Assembly (NCBI GenBank): GCA_037783545.1
Contig: JBBELK010000052.1
Location: 620,001-684,000 of the forward strand
Origin: Henricia sp. BOLD:AAB3569
Lineage: Eukaryota; Echinodermata; Asteroidea; Spinulosida; Echinasteridae
Direction of reading: 5' to 3'
Length of the DNA stretch: 64,000 nt
How positions within the stretch are numbered: the stretch's first letter is position 1; every line of letters begins with the position of its first letter. Shown here one piece after another: positions 46,173 to 56,419 of the stretch. Under the pieces are notes generated by a model. That model ran no database searches. It was not told where the DNA came from and saw only the letters and a list, made by a program, of their open reading frames with translations. A program made the translations under genes and the position numbers.

Positions 46173-49100
46173 ATGAACGGCCTAACTGTTGGCGAACTGT
46201 GCTGCTTGTTCTGCTGTCCGCCATGTCCTTCACGGATAGCGTCTAAGCTGGCGTTCCTTCCCCCCGAGCCAACCTACAGCATTGTTACGGACGAGACCGG
46301 AAGTAAATGTACACTCAACCTCACCGAACGGGCTGAATGGCAATATTCCGACCGTGAACTTGAGTCCATGGAAGTGTTCTATACCCGCAACAAGCGAGGA
46401 AACAGAACAGCATGCATGTTTGTTCGCTGTGCCTCAAACCCCAAATACACTGTTCTTTTTAGCCATGGGAATGCTGTAGACATAGGTCAAATGAGTAGCT
46501 TTTACATTGGACTTGGTTCTAGGATCAATTGCAATATTTTTAGCTATGACTACTCGGGGTACGGGGCCAGTGGTGGCAAGCCTTTGGAGAGGAACCTGTA
46601 TACAGATATTGATGCTGCTTGGCAAGCCCTTCGTTCACGCTATGGGATCAGCCCTGAAAGTATAATTCTTTATGGACAGAGTATCGGCACGGTACCTACA
46701 ATAGACCTGGCTGCAAGGTACGAGTGTGCTGCTGTCATTCTGCACTCCCCACTCATGTCAGGGATGCGAGTGGCATTCCCTGATACCAAGAAGACATGGT
46801 GGTTTGATGCATTTCCCAGGTGGGTATACATGTAGGCCTACATGTACCATGTATAGAAGAAAATAGACATTGCCAGAAACTGTTTTAATTGGAACTCCAG
46901 TAAAATAGATTGAATAATTAGCCAGTTCGGAGTCTCGACTGCGCATGCATCTCCCGACTTTGATTTGAGATAAACAAAGGCGCACCCTGTCCGTATGCAT
47001 TGTGTTTATCTCAAATGACCTTTGACACAATCCCATTGACGTTCCTTGCGCGTGCGAGATTCCGAACTGGCTTATTCTGTCGGTCGCCGCAACGTCACTT
47101 CCGGTAGGGCTGGAGTGAAAACAATGGTGTGCCTATGGTGACACTATGGTGACAAGCGAAGGAACAGAGCCGTTGTCTACGCAACACGTACACTTATCTA
47201 AGCATGAACGAATTTGTTTTCACTCCAGCCGTGGTGCTATATGCCCGTATACAAAAGCATATGACACAGGGTCAAAAAAGTGCCAGGATGTGTGACCGAC
47301 AGAATCTCTGGAACGAACAAACCGAAGTTATTGACGTCATCTTACTCAAGGGGGCGAAAGGACATGTTGCAATTGCTCGGTGGAATAGCTTTGTGTTGTT
47401 AAATCACTGTGCATCCATTATAGTCTGCACATGCACACAGCAACATGTGTTCGAACTGCTCCTTAAACAAGATGGCATAGATAAACATGAAAGGGTTTAC
47501 TGAGTAGTTTATGGTTTTTAGAACTTGTGTACAAAACAAATAAGACGGCGGGGTATCGTGGTCGAGTGGTTTGGGTCACTGACTCACAAAACTCTGGTGA
47601 AAACTCGGGTGATACCCTGCTAGAGGTTCGATACCCCACTGGGGTACCTGTGTCCTTGAGCAAGGCACTTGAACACACTTGCTCCATCCTTCGTAAGGGA
47701 TGTAAAGCCGTTGGTCCAGTGTGTTAGGTAATGCACCTATCAATGCACCTATCTTGTATGTAAATTTGAGTTTTTGTCAGATCTGCATTTACTGATACTT
47801 TTCAAAGAAAAATGTCAATGATCAACTTAGCAATTGGGTCATTCCATGTCAATTCAACAAGCTTTTGGACCTGACCATCACGGATTTAAATGAAATTTGG
47901 TGTGCTGATTGGACTCCTTGAGAAATCCTGAGAACTAAAATTTTATGTCATTCGGTCAATTAATTTTTGAGATACGGGTCAACGAACTTTTGACTAATTA
48001 CATGTAGCATGACCTGCTATGTTTGAACATGGTTTGAACAGCACATGTACTACGTGTATAACATACTGTACACAGTTACATGTTATTTACATGGTATTTA
48101 CATGTTAGCCAATGTTAAAATTATCGTAACTCAAAAACTGTAAGAGTCCCCATCCCAAATCTTTCTGGAAATGTTCCTTGTACATCGGTACCGGTATGTA
48201 CGGGTACATCTTAAGCTAACAAATAAAACAAAATTACGCATTTTTGCAAATCATGGTCAAAGGTTATAAATTCACATAACTTTTTGGTGGTACGAGATAC
48301 AATTTATAAAATGAAGGCCATTTCAAGACCTTTAAAATTATGTAAAGTTTATCTCTATAGGTCCATTACTTTTAGAGATACAACTGTCCAAACGTACCAG
48401 CAGGTCATGCTAATTAGTCAAAAGTTCGTTGACCCGTATCTCAAAAATTAATTGACCGAATGACATAAAATTTTAGTTCTCGGGGTTTCTCAAGAAGTCC
48501 AATCAGCACAACAAATTTCATTTCAGTCCGTGATGGTCAGGTCCAGAAGCTCGTTGAATTGACAAGGAATGACCCAATTCTTACCTTTCCCCCAAACCTA
48601 AAATGTGGTTCCCTTCTGTGTGTCTGCATCGACAATTATCTGCTTTTTTAAAATTCTGAACATGGTACATTTTTACTATACATGTACAATATATATTTAC
48701 CTTATATAATTATTTGCAAGGGGTAGAGAATGCTGGCCATCGTCCCACCCTAATATTTTGGCTAAAAAAAGAGAAAAAATGAAAAGATGTTTCCCACCTA
48801 ACCACTCTTAACATTTTTGACATAATATTAAAGTAAAAATTTTCTTGGCTTTATTGCCAGTACAAATATTGATCAGTGTACATGCATGTACATGTACATG
48901 GACCACAAAATCAGATCTCATAAGGTTTACAATTTGCCTGTATAGCAATGAAAATGAGTCACTGCACTGTCGTTAGTCACTGGCTTTGTAACACAGTACC
49001 ATCGTCCATGCAATGTGCACTTGCAAAAGTGTACAATGTACATGTATGTACAAAAATGTATTATATTCCAGTACATGTACATACGCACAGTATACTACTA

Positions 49101-50921
49101 CTAGTACATGTATATTATACATGTATGCACAATCATGGTATTGGAGATAGGAAAAACAATGTAAATTTACAGTATAATTTAGGTGTATTACATGTACATG
49201 TACTTATTGATACTTCAAAAGAAACGCACATTTTCAGTACTCGAAACTTGAAATAATCACATAACAGCTTCAGTATTATGCATGACTGCATAAAGCTTCT
49301 GTGTGCTGAAAATTTCTACTCTCAGATTGACTGTTTTTTTTATTAAAAAAGTGGAGAAATTGTTTGCATTTCTTTTGTTGCTCAGTATAGTATCATAGTG
49401 AATCATGTTTGCATTTTAATGTACAATCCTGTTTTGCATTGTACATGTACATGTACGTGTATGTACCGGTATTAGTACACGTGTATTGCTAACATGTTTG
49501 GTACACTGTTTATGTACACATGTACTGGTATACTGTGATGCACTTTCAGGAATCCAGGATAGACCAACATGTATTTGGGTCTGTCTACACTAATGTGCAC
49601 AACTGATAACTTTGAGAGTGAGACACAAAAAGTGACTAAAGGGAAAACAATTTGCCCCCTTTTGGCCTGGCAGTTTGTGAAAGTCGGACCCTCCGGATCT
49701 TTGTTAAAATTTGATATTTAACGAACAGAAATACCTAGTTTGACTTCTAAATACGCTTACATACCTTTTACCACCATGTATTGCACCAATTTGTAATCAT
49801 ACACCACATCGACTATCCACAAAGTGAAATTTTCGAAGAAATAGGCGTAGGAAGTGCAGGACACTAAGAAAAAAGAAATTGGGTTTTTTTTCCACGCCGG
49901 ATCTTTAAAAATAAGGCCTGTACATGGCGGTAAGAGGTATGGAAGCGTATTAAGAAGTCAAACTAGGCATTTTCTGTTCATTAAATAGCCATTTTTGAAA
50001 AATATCCGGAAGATCTGGAAGGATCCGGAGGGTCCGTTTTTCACCCACACCCTTTTGGCCTTACGTGTTAAGTACATTCCCAATCACTTATTTTCTGTGA
50101 TGACCAAAAATGGCTGTTCTGAAAAGTGCTAAAGGTATTGATTACATTACAAAATAATACCCACACATCTAAAAGATTAATGAAACATTAACACAAACCA
50201 ATTGTGTGTTGAATTCTTGGAATTACAGTGCCAATGAATAAGTTCACATACACGCATCACTGGACAAACATTTTGGGACAATGTATCACCTTAGACAACT
50301 TCCCCAATCAAGTACACTACTTTTTGCAGACGATATTGTTGTCATTTTTGAAAATGTAAAATGAAAACTAGAGATAATTCTTGCATGGCCTGGTATGTAC
50401 TCGGAATGTAATAAAGAAATTACCATGAACAACTTCATAGTTTTTATCTACTTTTGAAAAAGTCACAAAAGTGTGCTCTTTAGTGTGGACAGACCCATTT
50501 ACATATTTACATAGCCATAGAAACACAACTAAGGTTAAATCTCTTCCAACCTTGCTACATGTACAAGTACTGTAACTGTACACATGGTACATGTGAGAAA
50601 CGGCCACCGGCCGTGTGTTACAGGATTTTACACAATCATACATGTAACTTTTACTGTGTGTAATGCATCTATTTTCTCTGTTCTGAATGCAGTATTGACA
50701 AGGTGACCAAAGTGTCGTCCCCCGTTCTTGTCATCCACGGCACAGAAGATGAAGTGATCGACTTCTCCCATGGACTGGCAATCTACGAGCGCTGCCCTCG
50801 GACCGTGGAACCACTCTGGGTAGAAGGCGCTGGTCATAATGATGTTGAGCTCTACGGGCAGTACTTAGAACGCCTTAAACAGTTCATCACTCAGGAACTA
50901 CCAACCATGACTGTTAGTTGA
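46173..50921 (+). CDS. ABHD17B: ABHD17 depalmitoylase (alpha/beta hydrolase), 291 aa, two coding exons
   Basis: Exon 46173-46819 (donor gtgggt) joins exon 50693-50921 (acceptor ending tgcag) in phase 2. The junction rebuilds FDAFPSIDKV, as in vertebrate ABHD17. Length is as expected (human ABHD17B is 288). The N-terminal cysteine cluster [12 protein letters not shown] (residues 8-19) is the site of palmitoylation that anchors the protein to plasma and endosomal membranes. The catalytic triad is Ser170 (GQSIG), Asp235 (GTEDE) and His264 (GAGHND). The family removes palmitate from peripheral membrane proteins such as N-Ras and PSD-95. Start choice: [11 protein letters not shown] matches the family; the 17 in-frame codons upstream of it do not. 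An acceptor at 46098-46099 suggests a separate 5' non-coding exon. The 3.9-kb intron carries several transposons. The closest vertebrate paralogue by eye is ABHD17B; orthology to one paralogue is not established. Confidence 0.95.
46921..47071. mobile_element. MITE with GCCAGTTCGG ends and TTA target (Harbinger-like)
   Basis: GCCAGTTCGGAGTCTC and the complement GAGATTCCGAACTGGC are its ends. TTA is duplicated at 46918-46920 and 47072-47074, which fits PIF/Harbinger. An inner palindrome ATTTGAGATAAAC / GTTTATCTCAAAT is present. Located in the ABHD17 intron. Confidence 0.8.
47108..47230. mobile_element. Small inverted-repeat element, GGCTGGAGTGAAAACAA ends
   Basis: GGCTGGAGTGAAAACAA at 47108-47124 and its exact complement at 47214-47230. 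No target duplication identified. Confidence 0.6.
47547..47750 (+). mobile_element. tRNA-derived SINE
   Basis: Box A TGGTCGAGTGG at about 47559 and box B AGGTTCGATACCCC at about 47625 mark the head. The body reads CCTTGAGCAAGGCACTTGAA and GTAAAGCCGTTGGTCC, phrases seen in SINE bodies of marine invertebrates. Located in the ABHD17 intron. Confidence 0.75.
47832..48579. mobile_element. Long inverted-repeat element, AATTGGGTCATTCC ends
   Basis: Arms of about 185 bp (47832-48022 and 48398-48579) are inverted repeats with few differences, including TTGACCGAATGACATAAAAT. The roughly 370-bp centre is A/T-rich and non-coding. Located in the ABHD17 intron. Confidence 0.8.
48870..49220. repeat. Cluster of TACATG/ATGTAC microsatellite-like runs
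   Basis: Short runs of the self-complementary hexamer (TGTACATGTACATG) recur several times in this stretch and again near 49440-49510. Similar runs are scattered through the whole window. Confidence 0.7.
49577..50496. mobile_element. GGGTCTGTC-end element, 4-bp target, with a nested foldback
   Basis: GGGTCTGTCTACACTAATG at the left and CTTTAGTGTGGACAGACCC at the right are inverted repeats. ATTT is duplicated at 49573-49576 and 50497-50500. About 370 bp of its 920 bp are a second inserted element (49677-50043). Confidence 0.8.
49677..50043. mobile_element. Foldback element, GTCGGACCCTCCGGATC arms, nested
   Basis: GTGAAAGTCGGACCCTCCGG and complement (CCGGAGGGTCCGTTTTTCAC) form arms of about 110 bp that also include CCTAGTTTGACTTCTAAATA against TAAGAAGTCAAACTAGG. 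It lies inside 49577-50496. Confidence 0.7.
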
Positions 50922-51608
50922 GGTATCACTAATTAATTTGTAAATTTGCCATGCTCCCAAGTGATTGCCAGCGTTTAATTTCTATGAATTTTTTTTTGAT
51001 AGTGTCTTGGGAGATGGCAAAACAAACCCAAATTAACCAGTATAAGCCATGCTGACAGGGCAGTGATGACCAGTGTCGTTCCTTTTGCAAGGTTACAGCA
51101 ACAGTACGAACCCAATTATTCTCTCGGTGTTGTAAATGTATGTGAGCTATATTTTGAGACAAGATAAGATATTTGTACGAAAATATGGCCTTGTTTGCCA
51201 AATGTACCGGTACCCATTGGAAAGAGCCCGGTACATGTACATGTATTGTAGTGAAGTCGTTTTACAAGAAGCTAGTCTGGCTCATATGAAGTATAATTTC
51301 TTTTTTTGGGTTCTTTTTTTTCCCCTTTCAATTAAACAATGTTTTTTCTTCTTTATATTATTTTTTCAGACGAAACAGCAAACCACCAGCCCCTAGTCTT
51401 AAAGATCGGCACTTTCTTGAGCACCATGATGTCAACCTAGCATTTAGCGATCGCAATGTAACACTGGGTCAACTTCTCTGGCTAAAACCGAAGGCATTCT
51501 AGCTACATGTACAAGCATTCATACATGTACGTGTACTTCATACTCAAACTTTTTCTTGTTTAGCGCTAAACCCATCAAAGGTGGTTTATTTTACAATTTT
51601 AGCAGCAA

Positions 51609-51614
51609 AATAAA
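51609..51614 (+). terminator. Candidate poly(A) signal for ABHD17
   Basis: AATAAA about 690 bases after the ABHD17 stop, followed by a T-rich region. Other weaker signals lie further on, so use of this one is only likely. Confidence 0.3.
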
Positions 51615-51892
51615 GCTGGTCTGGTGCAACTACTAAAGCTGTTTATTTACTGTGTTAGCTGAAAAGTTGCACGGAAACGGGTTCAACTAGTGTTTTGAGC
51701 ACATTTCACATGTGCAGTGTCTGAAAATTCAAAAGTTTAAAAGGGCAATTCCAGAAATCCAGATTTCAGAGACTTGGATGGCTTGTAATGCTTCACGAGT
51801 TCAAGTTGTTTGATTTTAAACACAAGTTCTTCAAGCATCCTTGAACGAAGTGTAATTCCTGAAAAAAAACTGATTGTAATGCCATGCTCAGT

Positions 51893-52200
51893 AAAGAGGC
51901 GTTCACACTATCGCGGAAAAATCACACTGTTCCATTGGTTTGTACACAAACTGGTTTGCCGCTTGTGCGCGGCCTATCGCGATGCGCAAAACGTTTTCAG
52001 CTGGGTCAAAGTTCAAATTTGTTGAACTTTGACCGCGGTGCGCTGACCTTTCCAACGCGCAGCCAATGAGGTATCAGAGAAGCCCTAAGTTACCAGAGTG
52101 GAATTTTCTATTTTGGAATAATCGGCGATTAGGAACTCATGCAATGCGGTGAGCGCAGCTCGAAAGTGTGAATTTTCCGCGATAGTGTGAACGCCCCTTA
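51893..52200. mobile_element. MITE, GGCGTTCACACTATCGCG ends (copy 2)
   Basis: Reverse-orientation copy of 35705-36012, similar over its whole length, including the GGTATCAGAGAAGCC and GTCAAAGTTCAA segments. Confidence 0.8.
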
Positions 52201-52659
52201 AGTGTGATAGGTCCAAAAAGCACTTTGTTTCAGACATACTTACGAAACCAAGGTGTTTTTTATTTTGACATTAGATTTTGATTAAAATCATGGCACAACA
52301 AATGACGTGAAAAGATTGATGGGGCAGTTTTATTAAAAGTCTACTGAATAATTTCTTTTTAGTGCGATACACGTTTACATTTGACCTTCATGGAACAGTG
52401 TACATATTACCATAGGTAGAGTAGTTTGGTATGCATCAGACCAGATAGTTAACAGAAAAAAATAAACTACTGAATTATTATGAACTACTTTATTTAAATG
52501 TAAGTGAATTATAGGCTGAACCTTAGTTTGAAATTATAAAAAAAAATTTACAAAATTTCATTAGTCAGTGTAAATGTTTTCCTTTCGAGTGTATGTATCC
52601 ATGAACATGATCAAGCAATTTGGTGTTCCTTCCATGACTTAAGAATCCTCCAATGTGTA

Positions 52660-52790
52660 TGTACATAGACAGTATCAAATAGCTGCCATCTTGTAGGGCA
52701 ACTTTTCACATTAAAATGTGCAACCATGCATGTCCTCATGGAACAAAGAAACTGCCCTACATGTACCGTAGCTATTTGATAGGGTCTATT
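52660..52790. mobile_element. Small inverted-repeat element, TATCAAATAGCTGCC ends
   Basis: TATCAAATAGCTGCCATCTT with GTAGGGCAA at the left is answered by TTGCCCTAC-type sequence and CGTAGCTATTTGATA at the right. Confidence 0.6.
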
Positions 52791-52865
52791 AGTTTGATCA
52801 AGAGAGCGTAGTGCCACCAAACTAGTGTCGACAAGAAGGAAACTTTTTGTACGTCATGTAAGAAA

Positions 52866-53161
52866 ATGCTGCCACAACATACATTTCTGAAAAGCTTGTG
52901 TACAAATTCCCCCTTATACGTATGTAACTGAACAGACAAAATTTTGACTTTTTGTCTGTTCACATTACATACGTATATGGAAAAATTTTGCACAGGGTTT
53001 TCAGAGTTGTATGTTGTGGCAGCATTTTCTTACCTTTTGGGGAAAAAGTTATCTCCTGAGAACAGTACAAGGGAATTTCTTTAAGTTTGAGATAAACTGA
53101 AAACATCTGAAAGGAATTATTGACTTATTTTTCAAATAGGCCCATTACCATGGAAAAACCC
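52866..53161. mobile_element. Relative of the 28490 element with a palindromic core
   Basis: TGCTGCCACAACATACATTT and AAATTCCCCCTTATACGTAT are answered in reverse complement before 53030. The right part (TCTGAAAGGAATTATTGAC, CCCATTACCATGG) matches the arm of 28490-28925. The left terminal repeat is not clear. Confidence 0.6.
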
Positions 53162-53819
53162 ATCTGTAATAATTGGTATTTTGTTGAAACCTCAATCAAG
53201 GCCGTTGGAATAATGTTCTGAGTTTTGTAAGACATAGTAATGCTGCAATAAACACAAGAACACTGGTAAATAAAAGGCAAAAACTTGGTAGACACCAAAC
53301 ATTAAATTTTTGGTATTTTGTATATACCCAGCACAATATGAGGCAACGGGACTATCCCCTATAATGCCCCTATTCCTGGACACACTCTTCCCTTTTGTTA
53401 ACCACCAACTTCCCCTAAAACTGAAAGGAATTCCTTGGATGTTTGAGACATAATAGGGGAACAATGGTACGGGGGAGTCCCTCTGCCACTATTGTGCTGC
53501 ATATGATTTTGTAAACTGTTATAAAAGTATAATGCTTAAATTCTTTCGCGATCTGCATAAATACTTTGCGTGCTGCATTATTATTGTATTACATGTACTT
53601 TGAGTTATTTGTACATGGACCAACAGCTAATTTTGCGATCCTTTTGTGTGTAATGTGCGCATGGACGCGTTTTCATTTGTTTAAAATCTGTGCTCGTTCG
53701 CTTTAGTATCACTTGTAGTATAGCATTAGTGTCTTTTTACAGTAAGGTAGAGGCATGTAGGAGTCCATTTCTGATGTCAGAATGTAGAAAAAGAAACCAT
53801 GGGGTGAGGGGAGGCTTAA

Positions 53820-54167
53820 AGGCAGTAAACATGATTGGTATCTCGAAAATCAGACATGCTCACAGATTTAACGCCTAACTTACACAATATAAACATAATG
53901 ACCGTAGAAAACTTCCCCTCAAATGGTTTTGTCTGAAGTGCTATAGTTTTTGAGAAATGAGTAAAACAATTATTTGTTGTCTCATGAGACGAAAATTCAA
54001 TTCGCCCCAAAACCACTTCGTGGTTCAGGGCGAAATGACTGCAAACCCTTTTTTGACTGTTTTCTCAAAAGTTAGACGAAGTACGGAGCTGGTTTTTAAG
54101 CATGCATATCTTCAATCACACGGGGATAAAACTATTTGTAACAGTTTACCAATCATGTATACTATCT
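53820..54167. mobile_element. TTAA-flanked AGGCAGTAAACATGATTGG element
   Basis: TTAA at both sides, 348 bp. It matches 5026-5542 over both arms but has only one short CCACTTCG...GGGCGAAATG unit in the centre. Confidence 0.8.
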
Positions 54168-54423
54168 TTAAGACGGATACATGACTAGAAAACTTTTTAA
54201 CACAGGAACAGCAGTATTGCATAATACTAAAGAATAATGTTGATAAACTGCCTTGTAGAAATTTCAGCCACATAGATGCAGTCTAGTATTACTTAAGAAA
54301 ACCTCAAAAATCCATACCGGTACATGGTTAAAAAGATTGTTTTTTTGCAAACGATTTGTACACAAATGTACACGGGAAAACCACATGGTGTTTGTTGCCA
54401 TTGCTATCAACTGTCTTTTTTTT

Positions 54424-54640
54424 AAATTTTGGGTTTACTGAATATGAAGTAGGTCAAGGATGATGATAGTAACATGTGAAAGGTATAATAAAACCGTTAT
54501 TCTTTAGATTTTTTTCTTGTCAACTCCTGAAGTAAAATTTTGGGTAACTGAATGTGATGTAGGTCAAGGATGATATGATAGTTTCAGTAACATATGAAAG
54601 TATAAGGTATGAAACCATGTTATTGTTTAGATTTTTTAAA
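54424..54640. repeat. Imperfect tandem duplication, unit about 110 bp
   Basis: TGTAGGTCAAGGATGAT-like and ATTTTGGGT(T/A)(T/A)ACTGAAT phrases recur in the same order, followed each time by GTTATT and TTTAGATTTTTT. No coding frame. Confidence 0.6.
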
Positions 54641-54905
54641 TACGTGTAGTCTTTAATAATTGGCGTCAATCAAATCAATAGAGCTTGTGGTGTATAATAT
54701 TTAGGCCTGCTACATGTAATCTCTTTTGTTCATGAAACCTTCAGCCTTTGTTTTTAAGATGGGTTTCCATTTTGAATATTCTAGTCCCAAATCGAAGCTA
54801 TGTAGTAATTACTAAAAAGGCCCTACAAGACTTTTTAGTTCCACCTTATTCTGCTGTGAGCCATAGCCTACATGTACGCCATGCCACATGGCTATGAATT
54901 CCGTT

Positions 54906-55020
54906 CACTGGTCGCCACTAGACAGACGTGTGGAAAGGGGCAGAAATTGTTCAAGATTTTTACTCCTAAAATCACTTCCCTTTAAACACGTTTTGGTGGA
55001 AAATAAGTGGCGACCAGTAA
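54906..55020. mobile_element. Small MITE, CACTGGTCGCCACT ends
   Basis: CACTGGTCGCCACT and AGTGGCGACCAGT ends, 115 bp. A second short inverted pair (GTGTGGAAAGG / CCCTTTAAACACG) lies inside. Confidence 0.6.
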
Positions 55021-55029
55021 ACGCAATTG

Positions 55030-56410
55030 TGTACATGCATACCGTATGCGGTCACTTTTCGGGAATGAGGAAAATTTTACTTTGCCACTGAATTAGATAG
55101 ATACCATGTGATGAAATATTGCCAATCGACATGTTCCGTGGCACAATTAATTGTTGAGTTGAAATGTACATTGTTTATTGTGATAGAACAAAGTAATTTG
55201 GGTATTATGTATGAATTGTATTCTCGATAAATATGCAGACTGTAGAATCTCAGAACTACAATAATACCACATATATAGGGTATGCATTGTAGTGATATAT
55301 TATTGCGTCTTGAATTAAATCAGACTGAATACGACGTAATTTCGCAGTCGAATGTAGATCATTTCTAAGTTAACATTTCATTACTACACATGTTACACCA
55401 AATTAGAATTGATCAGATTTTTGGGCAATATAAACATTTTGTTTACGGCAGAATTCATCTCCAAGACCATTTGAAAATAACTGACGTAATAGCATGTTTA
55501 TATGTCCACCCCGGTCCCTCCCTTCGAAATGTCTGGCTGTACTCTACTTGAAAGTTATGAGGAGCCAAAGTGTGACGTCATACCAGATATTGAGCCGTCG
55601 GCTCAGACGTCCATCACAAAAGTATGGGGAAATGGTTCAGTATTTTTTTGTAGAGCCATTGCTTTGGTTCTCTATATAGCGGGGCTATGGTGTACGTGGT
55701 TCCAAGTCTGTCTTATGACACGCTGAAAAATGTCTTGTAAAATCAAAAGGTTACGACTGTTTTGAACAGTGTTTCAATCGCATTACACGTACCAGTGGTT
55801 AGTGGTATAAGCGGCATAAACAACTCTGAGAAAACGTTAGTAATTCGATCGTCTTGAATTGTAGTAAATTTTCAGTCGAAAAAAGTGTTGACAGATCTTA
55901 TAAAATTAATGTTTGATGTTGATTACATGGGTTTTCCAAGGAATGAAACGGGGAAATATAAAACAATGTTCAAAAGACATCTTATTAGGACATATGTTTT
56001 TACATATAATATTTTTATTACAAGAAGAAAACTTCTTGAAATCTACCCCAGATTTCTATGTAGGTACCATTGTTCAGTATACATTGTACATTTCATATCA
56101 ATGACGGCACAATTAAAGATAACACATCAATTTATTTCTGTGATACGTACTGCATTTTTTTCTCATTCGTTTGTATAAGAGTTACCCCTTACACAATTAT
56201 ATTTTGTAGCCATAAATTAGGTATGTGTACCTTTTGAAGCACACATTAAAATTAAATATAATTTACCATTTAAAAGTATATTGCATACATTATCTTTAGT
56301 AAACGTCACATTCTCAAAATATATAAATTATCTTTGGTACATGCATAGAATGAGCAGCGATTAAAGAAAGACGGTAACATCAGACGATACATGTACAAGT
56401 ACACATATTA
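55030..56410. other. Intergenic stretch between two converging genes
   Basis: A/T-rich, with no inverted-repeat element recognised. A 74-codon plus frame at 55502-55726 has a hydrophobic run (CRAIALVLYIAGLWCTWFQV) that could span a membrane, but there is no support that it is expressed. AATAAA on the minus strand at 56136-56131 is a possible poly(A) signal for the GH3 gene. Confidence 0.35.
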
Positions 56411-56419
56411 AAGGGACGA

